The notes under the pieces: model-generated | Databases searched by the model: none | What the model was told of the DNA's origin: nothing | What the model saw: only the letters and a program-made list of their open reading frames with translations | Program-made: the position numbers and the translations under genes | Shown here: in pieces, positions 51,676 through 62,040 of the stretch | Numbering within the stretch: the first letter of the stretch is position 1 | Layout: each line of letters begins with the position of its first letter | Source: Mucilaginibacter sp. PAMB04168 | GTDB lineage: Bacteria > Bacteroidota > Bacteroidia > Sphingobacteriales > Sphingobacteriaceae | Direction of reading: 5' to 3' | Assembly: GCF_039634365.2 (NCBI RefSeq) | Contig: NZ_CP155079.2 | Location: forward strand, 1,922,001-1,986,000 | DNA length: 64,000 bases

Positions 51676-52450
51676 TTTTGGCTTCGGTTATAAATATTTC
51701 TGACGCAGCTAAACGTGTGGTTAAAAATTGGTAATACACTTCGCGGCGTTCATTGGCAGTGTCGGTTGTTGATGCATCAATCAGCCAATCATCGGGTATT
51801 AAGTTTACTATATGGCGAATTTGATCGTTGGTAAGCAAAGTTTTAAACTCGGCATCAACTTCATCCAGCTCGCTAGCCCATGGCAGCAGTACATGGTCTT
51901 TTACCTGTACAAAAGGCTTTACAGCCTGCTCGCGCCAGTTATACCAGCTATGATGAAAGTATAAAGCGGCACCATGGTCAATAAGCCAGAGCTCCTTGTG
52001 CCACATCAGCATGTTCGTGTTGCGCGGGGTTCTGTCAACGTTAGTCAATAAGCAATCTAACCAAACAATTTGTGAGGAAAGCCGGCTATTCAACTTTGTA
52101 ACTACAGCATCAAAAGTGATAGCGCCCGACAGATAATGCAAGGCCAGATTTAAGCCGGTGCTTGCTTTTAGCAAATCTTGTATTTCTTCGTCGGGCTCAG
52201 TGCGACCAAAAGCGGTATCGAGTCTGGCAAATACCAATTCAGGAACTCTGAGCCCCAGCGCACGGGCAATCTCGCAGCCAATCAACTCGGCAATAAGCGC
52301 TTTAACGCCTTGCCCTGCCCCCCTGAATTTAAGTACATATAAAAATTCGTCATCGGCCTCGGCAATGGCAGGCAACGAACCCCCTTCGCGTAGAGGGGTA
52401 ACATACCGTATTACATCAACCGTTCGTAACTGAAGTGGATCTATAACCAT
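51653..52450 (-). CDS. HipA-like kinase
   Basis: Predicted 265-residue kinase-like protein of the short HipA-related group. Motifs: DDEFLYVLKFRGAGQGVKAL (phosphate-loop region with Lys), LIGCEIARALGLRVPELVFA, the catalytic loop WLDCLLTNVDRTPRNTNML and the Asp of LWLIDHGAALYFHH, equivalent to a DFG motif. The N-terminal subdomain of full HipA (near 440 residues) is absent. Start candidates are ATG at 52450, ATG at 52459 and an upstream TTG at 52483; 52450 is used. No HipB-type DNA-binding antitoxin gene lies upstream. Confidence 0.8.
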   Translation of the reverse strand: MVIDPLQLRTVDVIRYVTPLREGGSLPAIAEADDEFLYVLKFRGAGQGVKALIAELIGCEIARALGLRVPELVFARLDTAFGRTEPDEEIQDLLKASTGLNLALHYLSGAITFDAVVTKLNSRLSSQIVWLDCLLTNVDRTPRNTNMLMWHKELWLIDHGAALYFHHSWYNWREQAVKPFVQVKDHVLLPWASELDEVDAEFKTLLTNDQIRHIVNLIPDDWLIDASTTDTANERREVYYQFLTTRLAASEIFITEAKNARATLI

Positions 52451-52459
52451 AAGTAACAT

Positions 52460-53094
52460 TCTTATCCTTACATCAGGTGCCAACCAGATAGTTAAGATAG
52501 GTTAGGGCAAATATACATCATCTCTGTATTTGAAGCTAAATTTTATGATATGCTGTGGCGGATGTATATATTATTGGCCTTGCACTCCCTTACCTGAAGC
52601 TTAAAATCTAAAATAGCTGTAATTATAATAACCTTAACAAAAGCCCCGTCGTTACACAGATTCAGATGTTAATTAAAGGTTAATCTTCGATGTGATTTTG
52701 TAATGATCTCAATTGAGTGATGGTTTCGTTAGTAAATTCGTATAAAAAATGATGTTTTGCTGTGAATGATTTATTGTATTATCTTGCTCATTTACTTTAT
52801 TCGAAAGTCACTTAAAAAGGCAGCTCTACTGCTTAAAGCATAATTAATGGGATTTTTTAATCAACTTTTAGTATGATAATATAGTATACTTATTGGGAAA
52901 AATTTCATAATAAGTAATTATCCCAAAACTTAGTTTTGAAGATGCAATTGCTCACCCAGTTGCGGTTAAACCAATTCCCCCTGTTATACTATCAATTAAT
53001 ATTTAATGAGCTGGTTGCCAGCTGAATTGTTTGTTAAATTTTAGCAGGTGATGACTTGTGTTTTAAAAGCTTTATTGAAAAAAATAATTTAATT
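52460..53094. other. Long non-coding region before SusC of PUL 3
   Basis: About 600 AT-rich bases without a supported gene. They contain an imperfect hairpin TTGGGA...TCCCAA near 52890-52926 and likely hold the promoters of the divergent HipA-like and SusC genes. The length is unusual for this window and leaves room for a leader or small RNA, but I see no clear RNA signature. Confidence 0.4.
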
Positions 53095-56000
53095 ATGAGA
53101 AAACTCTATCTCTTATGTGTGCTGCTATGCGCAGTAGTAACGGTACAGGCGCAAACCCGCGCACTCAGCGGCCGGGTGGTGGATGCCAGTAACAGCGAAA
53201 CGCTCATTGGGGCCGCGGTACGTGTACAGGGAGGCACTACCGGAACAATTACCGATGTAAACGGAAAATTTACAGTCAACGTTCCAAACGGACAGAATGT
53301 AACCTTAACAGTGAATTATGTTGGTTACGCTGCACAAACTGTAACATTCACTGCCAATGATCAGGATGTTACCATTAAGCTGGCCGCACAACAAAACTCT
53401 TTAGATGAGGTTGTGTACATTGGTTATCAAACCGTTAAACGGAGAGACCTTACAGGTTCCGTACCGTCAGTAAAAGCAGCCGACATTGTACGTGCCCCTA
53501 CACACAACCCACTTGAGGCTATACAAGGCCGTGCAGCAGGTGTAGATATTTCACGCAGTTCAGGTAATGCTGGCGCGGGTGTAAATATTCAAATTCGTGG
53601 TACGAGGTCTATTCCTACCGCTTTAACTAACGCAGCAGGAATTAACGCAAACGGCCCCCTTTTGGTAGTTGATGGTGTGCAAAATGGCGGTAGTATCAAT
53701 AACATAAACCCGAATGATATCGAAAGCATCGATATCTTGCAGGATGCATCTTCAACAGCCATTTATGGTTCACAGGGAGCCAATGGGGTTATCGTTATTA
53801 CAACCAAAAAGGGTATTGCTGGTAAAGCCAAAATATCTTACAATGGTTACTATGGTATTAACGGCTGGACCAAGTTTCCGGAACCCCGTCAAGGCGAAGA
53901 TTACCTTAACTTAAGGCGGGAATCGTTCCGTGATCCGGTAACAGGTGTTATCCCGGCAGATAATGTAGTTTTCAACAATGCAGGTGAATTGGCCGCTGTT
54001 CAGGCAGGTCAGTTTGTTAATTGGGTTGATTTAGCTACACAAAATGGCACGCAGCAAAGTCATACCGTAAGTATAAGAGGCGGATCTGAAAATACTAAAG
54101 CGCTTTTTTCTTTAGGTTACTTTAAAGAAGAAAGTCAGTACGCAAATAACGACTATACTCGCTACAACTTCCGTTATAACATTGATCATAAAGTAAATAA
54201 CTGGTTCAAGGCCGGCATAGTAGGTCAGCTAGCATTTAACAAAACCAACGGACGTCGTGATCCGCTTTCAACTGCATTAACTGCAAACCCTATAGGTGTG
54301 CCTTTTAATGCTGATGGTAGCATAAATACATTTCCAATTGCTGCCAATACAAACACAGTAAGTCCTATAACCGACGAGCGTCCAGGCGCTTCGGTAGATG
54401 AAACCGTAGGTAATGAAATAAACGCAACAGGTTACATAGAATTAACGCCTATTAAGGGCCTTAATTTTCGTAGCAACTTAGGTGTGGTATTGAACAATAG
54501 CCGTAGGGGCGAATTTTACGACCCGTTTTCATTAACACAAAACAACTTTAGGTATTCTTCTGCCTCAGCCACAAACTCTGGCAGCCGGTATTATAACTGG
54601 GATAACATCTTAAGTTACAACAAAACTGTTAACAAACATAATTTTACGGCTACTGCATTAACCAGCTATATCCATAGTGAAAATGAAACTTTTGGTGCTA
54701 CAGGTTTAAGGCAGGTTTTATCGTCGCAACTGTTTTACAACTTAGCGGGTACCGATCAAGCTGGTAGAATACTTAGCTCTTCTTACCAACGATATGATTT
54801 GCTTGCTTTCGCCGGCCGTATCAATTACAGTTTTGATGGTAAATATCTTTTACAGGCTTCGGTTCGTCATGAAGGCGCATCAAGGTTGAGCCCCGATTAC
54901 AGGTGGGATACATTCCCGTCTGTATCTGCCGGATGGGTTGTTAACCGCGAATCTTTCCTGTCTGATGTTAGTCAAATTGATAATTTGAAATTAAGGGCAA
55001 GCTACGGTGTTACCGGTAACTCAACTATTCCTGTGTATGGTACACAAAGCTTATTAACATCAGTGCCTATGGGATTTGGTGAAGTTTCTGCACCGGCATA
55101 TATTTTCAACGGTCAAATACTAACAACCGACTTACGTTGGGAAAAATCAAGAACGTTTGACATTGGTACTGATATTAGTTTACTGAAAAACCGCATTAGC
55201 GCTACTATAGACTGGTACTATACCAAGACGAGTGATATCTTGTTTCCACGTCCTTTACCGCTATCTACCGGGCAACAAACTGTTTATGAAAATATAGCAG
55301 CAACACAAAATGTGGGTATCAATGCCAGTTTAACCACAGTAAACATCCAGTCAAAAAGTTTTAAGTGGAGTACCACAGCAACCTTTTCACACAACAGTGA
55401 AAAAATTACTAATTTGATTGACGGCCGTGACATCATTAACGCAGAGGATAACTCTCTGTTTATAGGTTCGCAGATACAGTCATTTTACAACTACCGGAAA
55501 ATTGGTATCTGGCAGTTAGGTGAGAACGCCGACGGCCGCGCAAAGTTCGGTACTACAGCTTTTAAGCCTGGTGATATTAAAGTAGAAGACCTAAATAATG
55601 ATGGCCTCATTGACGCTACTAATGATCGTACGGTAATTGGCCATGCGCAACCTACCTGGTATGGTGGCTTACAAAATACCTTTACTTATAAGAACTTTGA
55701 TTTGAATGTGTTTTTAGTTGCCCGTTACGGACAAACCATCAGAGCAGAGTTTATTGGTCGCTTCGATCCATCTGGCCTTACCAATGGACCAGGCAACTTT
55801 GATTACTGGACAATTAATAACCCAACAAATGATTTCCCTAAACCAGGTCGGGGCAATATATCCAACTTATATCCAGGTACATATACCTCACTTTTATATC
55901 TGGACGGGTCATTTTTAAAGGTTAAAAATCTGTCATTGGGCTATACCTTTCCAAAAAGTGTAACCGATAAAATTAAAGTAGGTTCACTACGTTTTTATGC

Positions 56001-56127
56001 TACGGCATCTAACTTATTCACCTTTACAAAAAGTCCGTTGTTGAAAAATTATGACCCGGAAAGGGGAGGTGCTGAATCGTCGCCACTTAACCGTCAATTA
56101 GTTTTTGGTGTAAACCTTGATTTTTAA
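53095..56127 (+). CDS. SusC-type TonB-dependent transporter (PUL 3, pectin)
   Basis: Outer-membrane importer of 1010 residues. Signal MRKLYLLCVLLCAVVTVQAQ, then the carboxypeptidase-regulatory-like domain (RALSGRVVDASNSETLIGAA), the plug start EVVYIGYQTVKRRDLTGSVP near residue 105, YGSQGANGVIVITTKKG, and the barrel to GVNLDF. The ATG at 53095 is chosen because the signal peptide begins there; the frame is open 13 codons upstream. No STN domain. Neighbouring pectate lyases suggest that it imports oligogalacturonides. Confidence 0.94.
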   Translation: MRKLYLLCVLLCAVVTVQAQTRALSGRVVDASNSETLIGAAVRVQGGTTGTITDVNGKFTVNVPNGQNVTLTVNYVGYAAQTVTFTANDQDVTIKLAAQQNSLDEVVYIGYQTVKRRDLTGSVPSVKAADIVRAPTHNPLEAIQGRAAGVDISRSSGNAGAGVNIQIRGTRSIPTALTNAAGINANGPLLVVDGVQNGGSINNINPNDIESIDILQDASSTAIYGSQGANGVIVITTKKGIAGKAKISYNGYYGINGWTKFPEPRQGEDYLNLRRESFRDPVTGVIPADNVVFNNAGELAAVQAGQFVNWVDLATQNGTQQSHTVSIRGGSENTKALFSLGYFKEESQYANNDYTRYNFRYNIDHKVNNWFKAGIVGQLAFNKTNGRRDPLSTALTANPIGVPFNADGSINTFPIAANTNTVSPITDERPGASVDETVGNEINATGYIELTPIKGLNFRSNLGVVLNNSRRGEFYDPFSLTQNNFRYSSASATNSGSRYYNWDNILSYNKTVNKHNFTATALTSYIHSENETFGATGLRQVLSSQLFYNLAGTDQAGRILSSSYQRYDLLAFAGRINYSFDGKYLLQASVRHEGASRLSPDYRWDTFPSVSAGWVVNRESFLSDVSQIDNLKLRASYGVTGNSTIPVYGTQSLLTSVPMGFGEVSAPAYIFNGQILTTDLRWEKSRTFDIGTDISLLKNRISATIDWYYTKTSDILFPRPLPLSTGQQTVYENIAATQNVGINASLTTVNIQSKSFKWSTTATFSHNSEKITNLIDGRDIINAEDNSLFIGSQIQSFYNYRKIGIWQLGENADGRAKFGTTAFKPGDIKVEDLNNDGLIDATNDRTVIGHAQPTWYGGLQNTFTYKNFDLNVFLVARYGQTIRAEFIGRFDPSGLTNGPGNFDYWTINNPTNDFPKPGRGNISNLYPGTYTSLLYLDGSFLKVKNLSLGYTFPKSVTDKIKVGSLRFYATASNLFTFTKSPLLKNYDPERGGAESSPLNRQLVFGVNLDF

Positions 56128-56140
56128 TTAAGCTATAGTC

Positions 56141-57919
56141 ATGAGAAGAAACATATATAAAATAACAGGCCTTTCATTACTTACAGTAGCCTTGTTATCA
56201 TGCAATAAACGTTTAGATGAAGTTAACCCTGGTGGTGCTACATCAGACGCGACCTGGTCTACTCCGCAAGGATTTGTAACTAACGTAAATGGTGCATACC
56301 GCGAACAACGGGCATACTATGGTAAAGAAGACGGCTTGTTAGTTTCAGAAGGCGGAACAGATTTGTGGTTCAATGCCAACAAAGCCAACTATGCTAACCA
56401 GCTAACCCGGTATGCAAACATATCAGCAGCTAGTCCAAGCGGCGCTGTAATTAACTTTTTTACGCTTTTCTATAGATCCATCAATATTTGTAATGCTGGT
56501 ATCAGTCGTATTGATGATGCTGGATTTACAGATGTTGCCGAGAAAAACCGCCGTTTAGCCGAGTTGCGCTTTTTAAGAGCATTTTACTATTGGCACATTG
56601 TAGAGCAATTTGGCGGTGTGAGCTTACGAACCACCGAAACAACCACTGCGGAGTTAACCGCACAACGCAGTCCAGTTAGTGCATTTTATGATTTGATTGT
56701 TAGTGACTTGCGGTTTGCAGCAGATAATCTGCCAAACGGATGGGGGCAGGAATATAGCAGGGCCACTAAGAAGTCTGCTTTAGGCATGCTTGCCAGGGCC
56801 TATCTATCAAGAGCTTATTATGCCCCTGCAGGCAGTGCTGATCGTAATAATTATTTCACATTGGCCCGGAACACTGCTAACGAAGTAATAACCCGCAAAG
56901 CTGAATTTGGTGTAGATTTATGGGCTTCGCCTGCAGACTTATGGAACCCGGCCAATAACCGTGTAGGTGTCAATGCGTCTACTCCGGGCAATAAAGAAGG
57001 TTTATACATTATAAGTAATTCGACCAATACCGCTATTGATTACGACTTAAATGCTAACCGTTTACACGCATGGTTTTTAACGCAGTATAACGGCCGCCCA
57101 GGCTTAGTAACCAGCATACAATATGGGTTTGATAACCAGCGCCGGTTACAGCCTACCCGGTATCTGCTCGAGTTGTTTAACGAACAGATGGATGCACGGT
57201 ATGCAGCCAGTTTTCAGGAACGATGGATCGCCAATACACCTTTTACATGGAATGCGGCCACTGCAGCCACCTATGGTAAGGCATCTTCAGTTGTAGGTAC
57301 ACAATTAGTACCAGGAACCAGCCTAGCAATGGAAATAACCAAAGGTGTGATTGCCGATAAAGCGACCAAGCCTTGGGTAACCGTTGATATTAATGATATG
57401 TATGAGGCCGATGGCAGAATCAAATCAACTACAGACTTTGTGCCTCTTAAGAAGTTTTTAGATTATACACGTACCTTACCGGCATCACAGCCAGGGTATA
57501 ACGACATCATTGTAATGCGTTTAGCCGAAATGTATCTTATTTCGGCCGAGGCTGAATTTCAATTAGGCAATATTGCTGCGGCGGCAACTCAAATAAACGT
57601 TTTGAGGGCGCGTGCGGCGGTTAAAACTCCTCAAGATCAAACTGCAGCAATGCAAGCCGTTACATTGCCTGCATTATCAGCTGGCAATGCAGCAGGTTTA
57701 CAGTTTATTATGGAAGAACGTGCAAGAGAGCTTTGCGGTGAGCATTTACGCTGGTATGATTTAAAGCGTGTTTATAGCAGCAACTTTGCATCCTACATCA
57801 AAAGTAAAAACAAAGATATAACTGATGTGCAGGACTTTCACAGATTAAGACCTGTTCCGTTGGCAGAGTTAAATGCATTAAGTAACGCAGCTGAGTTTGG
57901 TAACAACCCTGGTTATTAA
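56141..57919 (+). CDS. SusD/RagB-type surface lipoprotein (PUL 3, pectin)
   Basis: Predicted 592-residue lipoprotein, at the long end of the family. Signal MRRNIYKITGLSLLTVALLS anchors at Cys21 and continues NKRLDEVNPGGATSDATWST. Markers: NRRLAELRFLRAFYYWHIVE, FGGVSLRTTETTTAELTAQR, VMRLAEMYLISAEAEFQLG, FIMEERARELCGEHLRWYDL and the terminal EFGNNPGY. It is 13 bases after SusC. No regulator gene adjoins the operon. Confidence 0.95.
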   Translation: MRRNIYKITGLSLLTVALLSCNKRLDEVNPGGATSDATWSTPQGFVTNVNGAYREQRAYYGKEDGLLVSEGGTDLWFNANKANYANQLTRYANISAASPSGAVINFFTLFYRSINICNAGISRIDDAGFTDVAEKNRRLAELRFLRAFYYWHIVEQFGGVSLRTTETTTAELTAQRSPVSAFYDLIVSDLRFAADNLPNGWGQEYSRATKKSALGMLARAYLSRAYYAPAGSADRNNYFTLARNTANEVITRKAEFGVDLWASPADLWNPANNRVGVNASTPGNKEGLYIISNSTNTAIDYDLNANRLHAWFLTQYNGRPGLVTSIQYGFDNQRRLQPTRYLLELFNEQMDARYAASFQERWIANTPFTWNAATAATYGKASSVVGTQLVPGTSLAMEITKGVIADKATKPWVTVDINDMYEADGRIKSTTDFVPLKKFLDYTRTLPASQPGYNDIIVMRLAEMYLISAEAEFQLGNIAAAATQINVLRARAAVKTPQDQTAAMQAVTLPALSAGNAAGLQFIMEERARELCGEHLRWYDLKRVYSSNFASYIKSKNKDITDVQDFHRLRPVPLAELNALSNAAEFGNNPGY

Positions 57920-57941
57920 CAGTACTTCAGTAAAAGTAAGA

Positions 57942-57980
57942 AAGAAAGCAGGCGAGGTGTCAATCTCGCCTGCTTTCTTG
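57942..57980 (+). terminator. Terminator of the PUL 3 SusCD operon
   Basis: AAGAAAGCAGGCGAG (57942-57956) pairs perfectly with CTCGCCTGCTTTCTT (57965-57979). The following 420 bases (57981-58400) hold no supported gene; one open frame at 58062-58262 does not look like a protein. Confidence 0.85.
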
Positions 57981-58400
57981 TTTTATGGGAACCGCATAGC
58001 TGTTTTTAATTGTCTCTAAAATTCGTCCTTAATCACAGAGGCGCCATTAAGGTGCCGTTGTATGGTAACAATGCCAATTTATAAAACAATGGAAAAAATA
58101 ACCGTTATTCGTCTCAGCCGAATTTGCGCTAAAAGTGCGAATACCATACAAGACAATAACACATTTAATCGATATTTTGTCCACTCAGCAGAACAAGTGT
58201 TTGGTAGGATATTTTATGGAACACCTTTAAAAATGCCTAAGGTATTGGGAGGTAAATATTAAAAGCTGTTTGGCTCATGTCACTTAGCTTTTATAAGGGC
58301 TCAAAATCAGTGCTGTTTTGCAAGTGGCCCGTGCCAAATGGAACATCCTGTTACAGCTGTGTTTTGCGGTAGCATTGTAACTTAGCTTTAAATCTGCCTG

Positions 58401-58440
58401 TAAAACAAACGGCGTTCATGGTTACATGAACGCCGTTTGT
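58401..58440 (-). terminator. Terminator of the PL1-like pectate lyase gene
   Basis: ACAAACGGCGTTCATG (58405-58420) pairs perfectly with CATGAACGCCGTTTGT (58425-58440). Read on the minus strand a TTTTA run follows, which fits the end of the lyase gene 17 bases upstream. Confidence 0.85.
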
Positions 58441-58456
58441 ATTTAAAGATAATCGC

Positions 58457-60106
58457 TTACTTGCCGTTTGGCGGTACCACCTTGCTTAGCGGAACCACAC
58501 TGTTCAAATAAACCTCGATGTTGGTGTAACCATTACCGTTTTTAGCCGGTAATACGGCATCAGCTGCGCTGCGCGGGTTAAGGCCTGCTTTAGTTTCATA
58601 AGTGTCGGGCATGCCATCGTTATCGCTGTCTTTGTAAGGCGTACCAGCGTAGGTGGGGTAGCCGCCAATCTGGTTAGGGTCGGTGATGATGCCTTGCTTG
58701 TAAGAGTCATCAGGCAGGCGGTGTTTAATAAACTCTTTGCCTTTGCTGTTGGTGGTATTTTCCACGTAGCTTATCTTCCCCGTCTTCACGTCTTGTACAA
58801 TGCGGCTGTCTACAGCATCACGTTTAGGCAGGCTGCAACCCACATTTGCCAACACGTAAGTGTAAGCATCCGCAGCCGAAAGGGTTTTGATTTTAGCTAT
58901 CGGGAAAGGATTGTTTGACCGGATACTATCGGTATAGCGACCGGCATCAGGCATCTCGCCAATTTGTATACCACCATCCCAGTTGTTCTTGGTTACGCGC
59001 TCGTTGCCTTCCATAATGTTGCCATCGGCGTACACCCGGCCAAACAAGGTCGACTTATCTTTTGCACGACCCGATTCCGGTTTTAGGATCCGGTGACCGA
59101 TTGGCTTGTCTAACGGCGTTATAGGACCTGGTTTGTAATAGTTGTTGATAAAATTGAAGAACGAGTTGTTATCGCCACCGTCGGCACTGCGGTTCCACCA
59201 GTTAAATACTACGTTGTTTACAAAGCCAAAGTCGCCGTACATGCCTATAGATGGGTTGCGGGCAATGTTGTTGGCCCAAAGGTTACGCATAAACGTACTG
59301 TTTAAACCGCCAATGGTGCTACCAAAAGCATGGTTATAAGTGTCTAATGCTTCCGAGAAGATAGAATTCTGTATGGTAACATTAACTGTTGGCATCTTTT
59401 CCTGCTTGGCTCCGTTGCGGTCATATACGTGGCGGTAAATAGACATATTCTCGTCCAATCCCCAGCTTGCCGATACGTGATCAATAATGATATTGCCAAC
59501 CGGATTGCCGCCCAAGGCATCATCACGGCGTGCCACATCGGTAGCACCACGGCGGAAACGCAAGTAGCGGATCACAACATCATGCGTGTTAATCCATACC
59601 GATTCATTAGCAATACAAATACCGTCGCCAGGTGCAGTTTGCCCTGCTATGGTGATGTAGGGCGCTCTAATAATTACCGGACTTTGCAGCTTGATAATAC
59701 CAGCCACGTTAAACACAATAACACGTGCACCACCTTGCTCACATGCCTCACGGAAGGTACCTGGGCCGCGATCGGCCAGGCTGGTCACTACAAATACCCT
59801 GCCGCCGCGGCCACCTGGTGTAAAGGCACCGCCGCCTTCAGCACCCGGGAACGCGGGGATTTTTGCTTGAGGCAGATCAGATGGTTTAGCTGCCCATGGC
59901 ACAAATGGTTTGCCGTTCTTTTCATCGCGCTGAATGATAGGCAATGCTTTTTGCCAGGCCAGGTCAGACAAGCGTTGCTCTTTGGCCAGTGCTGAATCGG
60001 CAACGGCTTGTACAGCCGGGGGAATTTCCGGGTATTGCGCTTTTGCGGTTTTAACAGCACCAATAGCAGCCATAAAGGCCATTGTGCTTAGTATCGTTTT
60101 ATTCAT
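58457..60106 (-). CDS. Secreted pectate lyase-like enzyme (PL1 family)
   Basis: Predicted 549-residue exported polysaccharide lyase. The signal ends near residue 24 (KTAKAQ). The parallel beta-helix region (about 85-400) has IPAFPGAEGGGAFTPGGRGG, VTSLADRGPGTFREACEQGG, IIIDHVSASWGLDENMSIYR, TIQNSIFSEALDTYNHAFGS and FVNNVVFNWWNRSADGGDNN. The C terminus (about 490-540) carries the Ca-binding-like YKDSDNDGMPDTYETKAGLN. It would cleave pectic or related uronate glycans outside the cell. The catalytic Arg is not assigned with certainty. It is next to a SusCD pair and separated by one gene from a PL10 pectate lyase. Confidence 0.82.
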   Translation of the reverse strand: MNKTILSTMAFMAAIGAVKTAKAQYPEIPPAVQAVADSALAKEQRLSDLAWQKALPIIQRDEKNGKPFVPWAAKPSDLPQAKIPAFPGAEGGGAFTPGGRGGRVFVVTSLADRGPGTFREACEQGGARVIVFNVAGIIKLQSPVIIRAPYITIAGQTAPGDGICIANESVWINTHDVVIRYLRFRRGATDVARRDDALGGNPVGNIIIDHVSASWGLDENMSIYRHVYDRNGAKQEKMPTVNVTIQNSIFSEALDTYNHAFGSTIGGLNSTFMRNLWANNIARNPSIGMYGDFGFVNNVVFNWWNRSADGGDNNSFFNFINNYYKPGPITPLDKPIGHRILKPESGRAKDKSTLFGRVYADGNIMEGNERVTKNNWDGGIQIGEMPDAGRYTDSIRSNNPFPIAKIKTLSAADAYTYVLANVGCSLPKRDAVDSRIVQDVKTGKISYVENTTNSKGKEFIKHRLPDDSYKQGIITDPNQIGGYPTYAGTPYKDSDNDGMPDTYETKAGLNPRSAADAVLPAKNGNGYTNIEVYLNSVVPLSKVVPPNGK

Positions 60107-60305
60107 ATGCTTGGGTTCATCATTACCGCTTGTATGGCGGTTTTTAGGTTAATGATAATAACTGGTTGTACTTATCAAATATCCTATCTGTTTGCCATTC
60201 ATAACTGTATAATTTTTACAAAGTATTATACAATATTAGCTTAGGGGCTTAAAATTATGTAACATGTTTGTGCGTTTAAAAAGCTAATTGCAAATGCAGT
60301 GTAAA

Positions 60306-60336
60306 CAAAAAAGCGGATGGCCTTGCCATCCGCTTT
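60306..60336 (-). terminator. Terminator of the M28 peptidase gene
   Basis: AAAGCGGATGG (60310-60320) pairs with CCATCCGCTTT (60326-60336). Reading on the minus strand it is followed by TTTTT, and lies 20 bases after the peptidase stop. The gap on to the lyase start shows no gene. Confidence 0.85.
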
Positions 60337-60355
60337 AATCGGTAACAAAAGTTAA

Positions 60356-61918
60356 TTATTTATCTAAACCACCGCGACGGATGGCTTTAACTGGCAACGG
60401 CCATTGCATAGGCTGGCCTGTACGTGGGTTGTTTCCTAAAACGGCTTTTTCGGTTGATGTTCTTTGTGGATCTTCGCTGGCCATGTAAATTAAAATGGCT
60501 GTAAGTATAGCGTTACTACGCACATCATCAAAAATGATCTTATCATAAGTATCGCGGTTGGTATGCCAGGTGTAGTTAAAGTACGACCAGTTTAACGAGC
60601 TTAATGAAAAACCAGGCGCTCCCATAGCCACAAACGAAGCAAAGTCAGATCCGCCGCCACCCGGTGTGCCCGGAAAATTGGTTTTAACCTGATCGCGAAT
60701 GCTGGCCGGTGCTGCAGCCAGCCAGCGGGTAATAGACTCGCCTGCGTGGGCATAACCCTGGCCTGATATGTTTACAACGCGGCCTGTACCATTATCCTGA
60801 TTAAACAGCGCCTGCAGGTTTTTTACAATCTCCGGATGATCTTCAACAAACGCACGCGAGCCGTTTAGGCCCTGTTCTTCACTGCCCCAGTGGCCTACCA
60901 ATATGGTACGTTTGGGTTTAGGATATACTTTCTTCAAGATACGCATGGCCTCCATCATGGTTAGAGTACCAGTGCCATTATCGGTAGCGCCGGTGCCGCC
61001 ATCCCAAGAGTCAAAGTGCGCCGATAGCATTACATATTCATTAGGCTTTTCGCTACCCTTAATTTCGGCAATGGTGTTATAAGTAGGTACTACACCCAGT
61101 TCTTTCGATTCGGTATGCATGCTGATGCGTGGCTTATCGCCTGACTCGGTTAATCGATATAGCAAACCGTAATCTTCCAGCGCTATATCAACTGTTGGAA
61201 CCTTTTTGGTGTAAGCACTGAATATTTTATCAACCCCAAAACCGGCTGACCAATTGGAGGTGATAACACCGGCGGCCCCTGCATTTTCAAGAGCCACAGG
61301 CAATGTTCGTGCGGTATAGCCTGTTTTAGCTATGCGTTTGGCCCATGCCTCGGTCTGGGCGGTGCGGGCTGCTTTCATTTTATCGAATGATTCTTTAGTG
61401 GCAAATTCTTGCCAGTTATAATCGGGCCGACCGGTTGGTTGCGGCATCGACATCATTACAAATTTGCCTTTAACGGTTGGCAACCAGTTTTTAAATGCTA
61501 CAGAATCGGCCAGGTCTGGCACAATCACCAGTTCGGCTGTTACGGTTTTGGTACCCATGCTTGGGCTCCAGGCCAGCTGTGTGCCCTCTAACGATTTCAC
61601 GCGCGGATAAACCATGTCAATGTGAGATACCCCCCTTTCCCAGCCACGCCACTCGCCCCATTTTTCGTTGCGGGCTGCAACACCCCAACTTTTATATTTG
61701 GCTACGGCCCAGTCATTGGCTTTTTGCATTTGCGGTGTACCCACCAGCCTTGGGCCAATGCCGTCAATTAGTTCATGCGCTAGTTTTTCGAGCTGTGAGT
61801 TATCGTTGCCTTCTTTTACAATCTGGTCAACAATGCTGTTTTGGGCTTGTGCAAAGTCGTACGAAAGGAGCAAGGCTAAACCTGTGAGCAGCGATAGGAA
61901 GTTGGTATTGCATTTCAT
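60356..61918 (-). CDS. M28-family zinc aminopeptidase, secreted
   Basis: Predicted 520-residue exported metallopeptidase. The signal runs to about residue 26 (YDFAQAQ). A protease-associated-like insert lies at about 140-260. The M28 zinc motifs are intact: LSAHFDSWDGGTGATDNGTG (His and bridging Asp), HWGSEEQGLNGSRAF (Glu-Glu), LFNQDNGTGRV (Asp) and FNYTWHTNRDTYDK (His). It probably removes N-terminal residues from peptides in the periplasm or outside. The ATG at 61918 starts the signal; the longer frame to 61957 does not add to it. Its link to pectin use is unclear. Confidence 0.92.
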   Translation of the reverse strand: MKCNTNFLSLLTGLALLLSYDFAQAQNSIVDQIVKEGNDNSQLEKLAHELIDGIGPRLVGTPQMQKANDWAVAKYKSWGVAARNEKWGEWRGWERGVSHIDMVYPRVKSLEGTQLAWSPSMGTKTVTAELVIVPDLADSVAFKNWLPTVKGKFVMMSMPQPTGRPDYNWQEFATKESFDKMKAARTAQTEAWAKRIAKTGYTARTLPVALENAGAAGVITSNWSAGFGVDKIFSAYTKKVPTVDIALEDYGLLYRLTESGDKPRISMHTESKELGVVPTYNTIAEIKGSEKPNEYVMLSAHFDSWDGGTGATDNGTGTLTMMEAMRILKKVYPKPKRTILVGHWGSEEQGLNGSRAFVEDHPEIVKNLQALFNQDNGTGRVVNISGQGYAHAGESITRWLAAAPASIRDQVKTNFPGTPGGGGSDFASFVAMGAPGFSLSSLNWSYFNYTWHTNRDTYDKIIFDDVRSNAILTAILIYMASEDPQRTSTEKAVLGNNPRTGQPMQWPLPVKAIRRGGLDK

Positions 61919-62040
61919 ATGGGCAATATAATCATTATTGCAGTTGAGATAAGTCACGCTGTTGTTACAGACAATGTAGCGCCAAGCTTAATAACACGTT
62001 ATTTTTTATGGACAAAATTGGTAACTTTAACATATTAGAT

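Noticed and set aside
58062..58262. Open frame of 66 codons after PUL 3
   Set aside because: Composition does not look like a protein, no signal or domain, and it lies between two terminators with no clear promoter.
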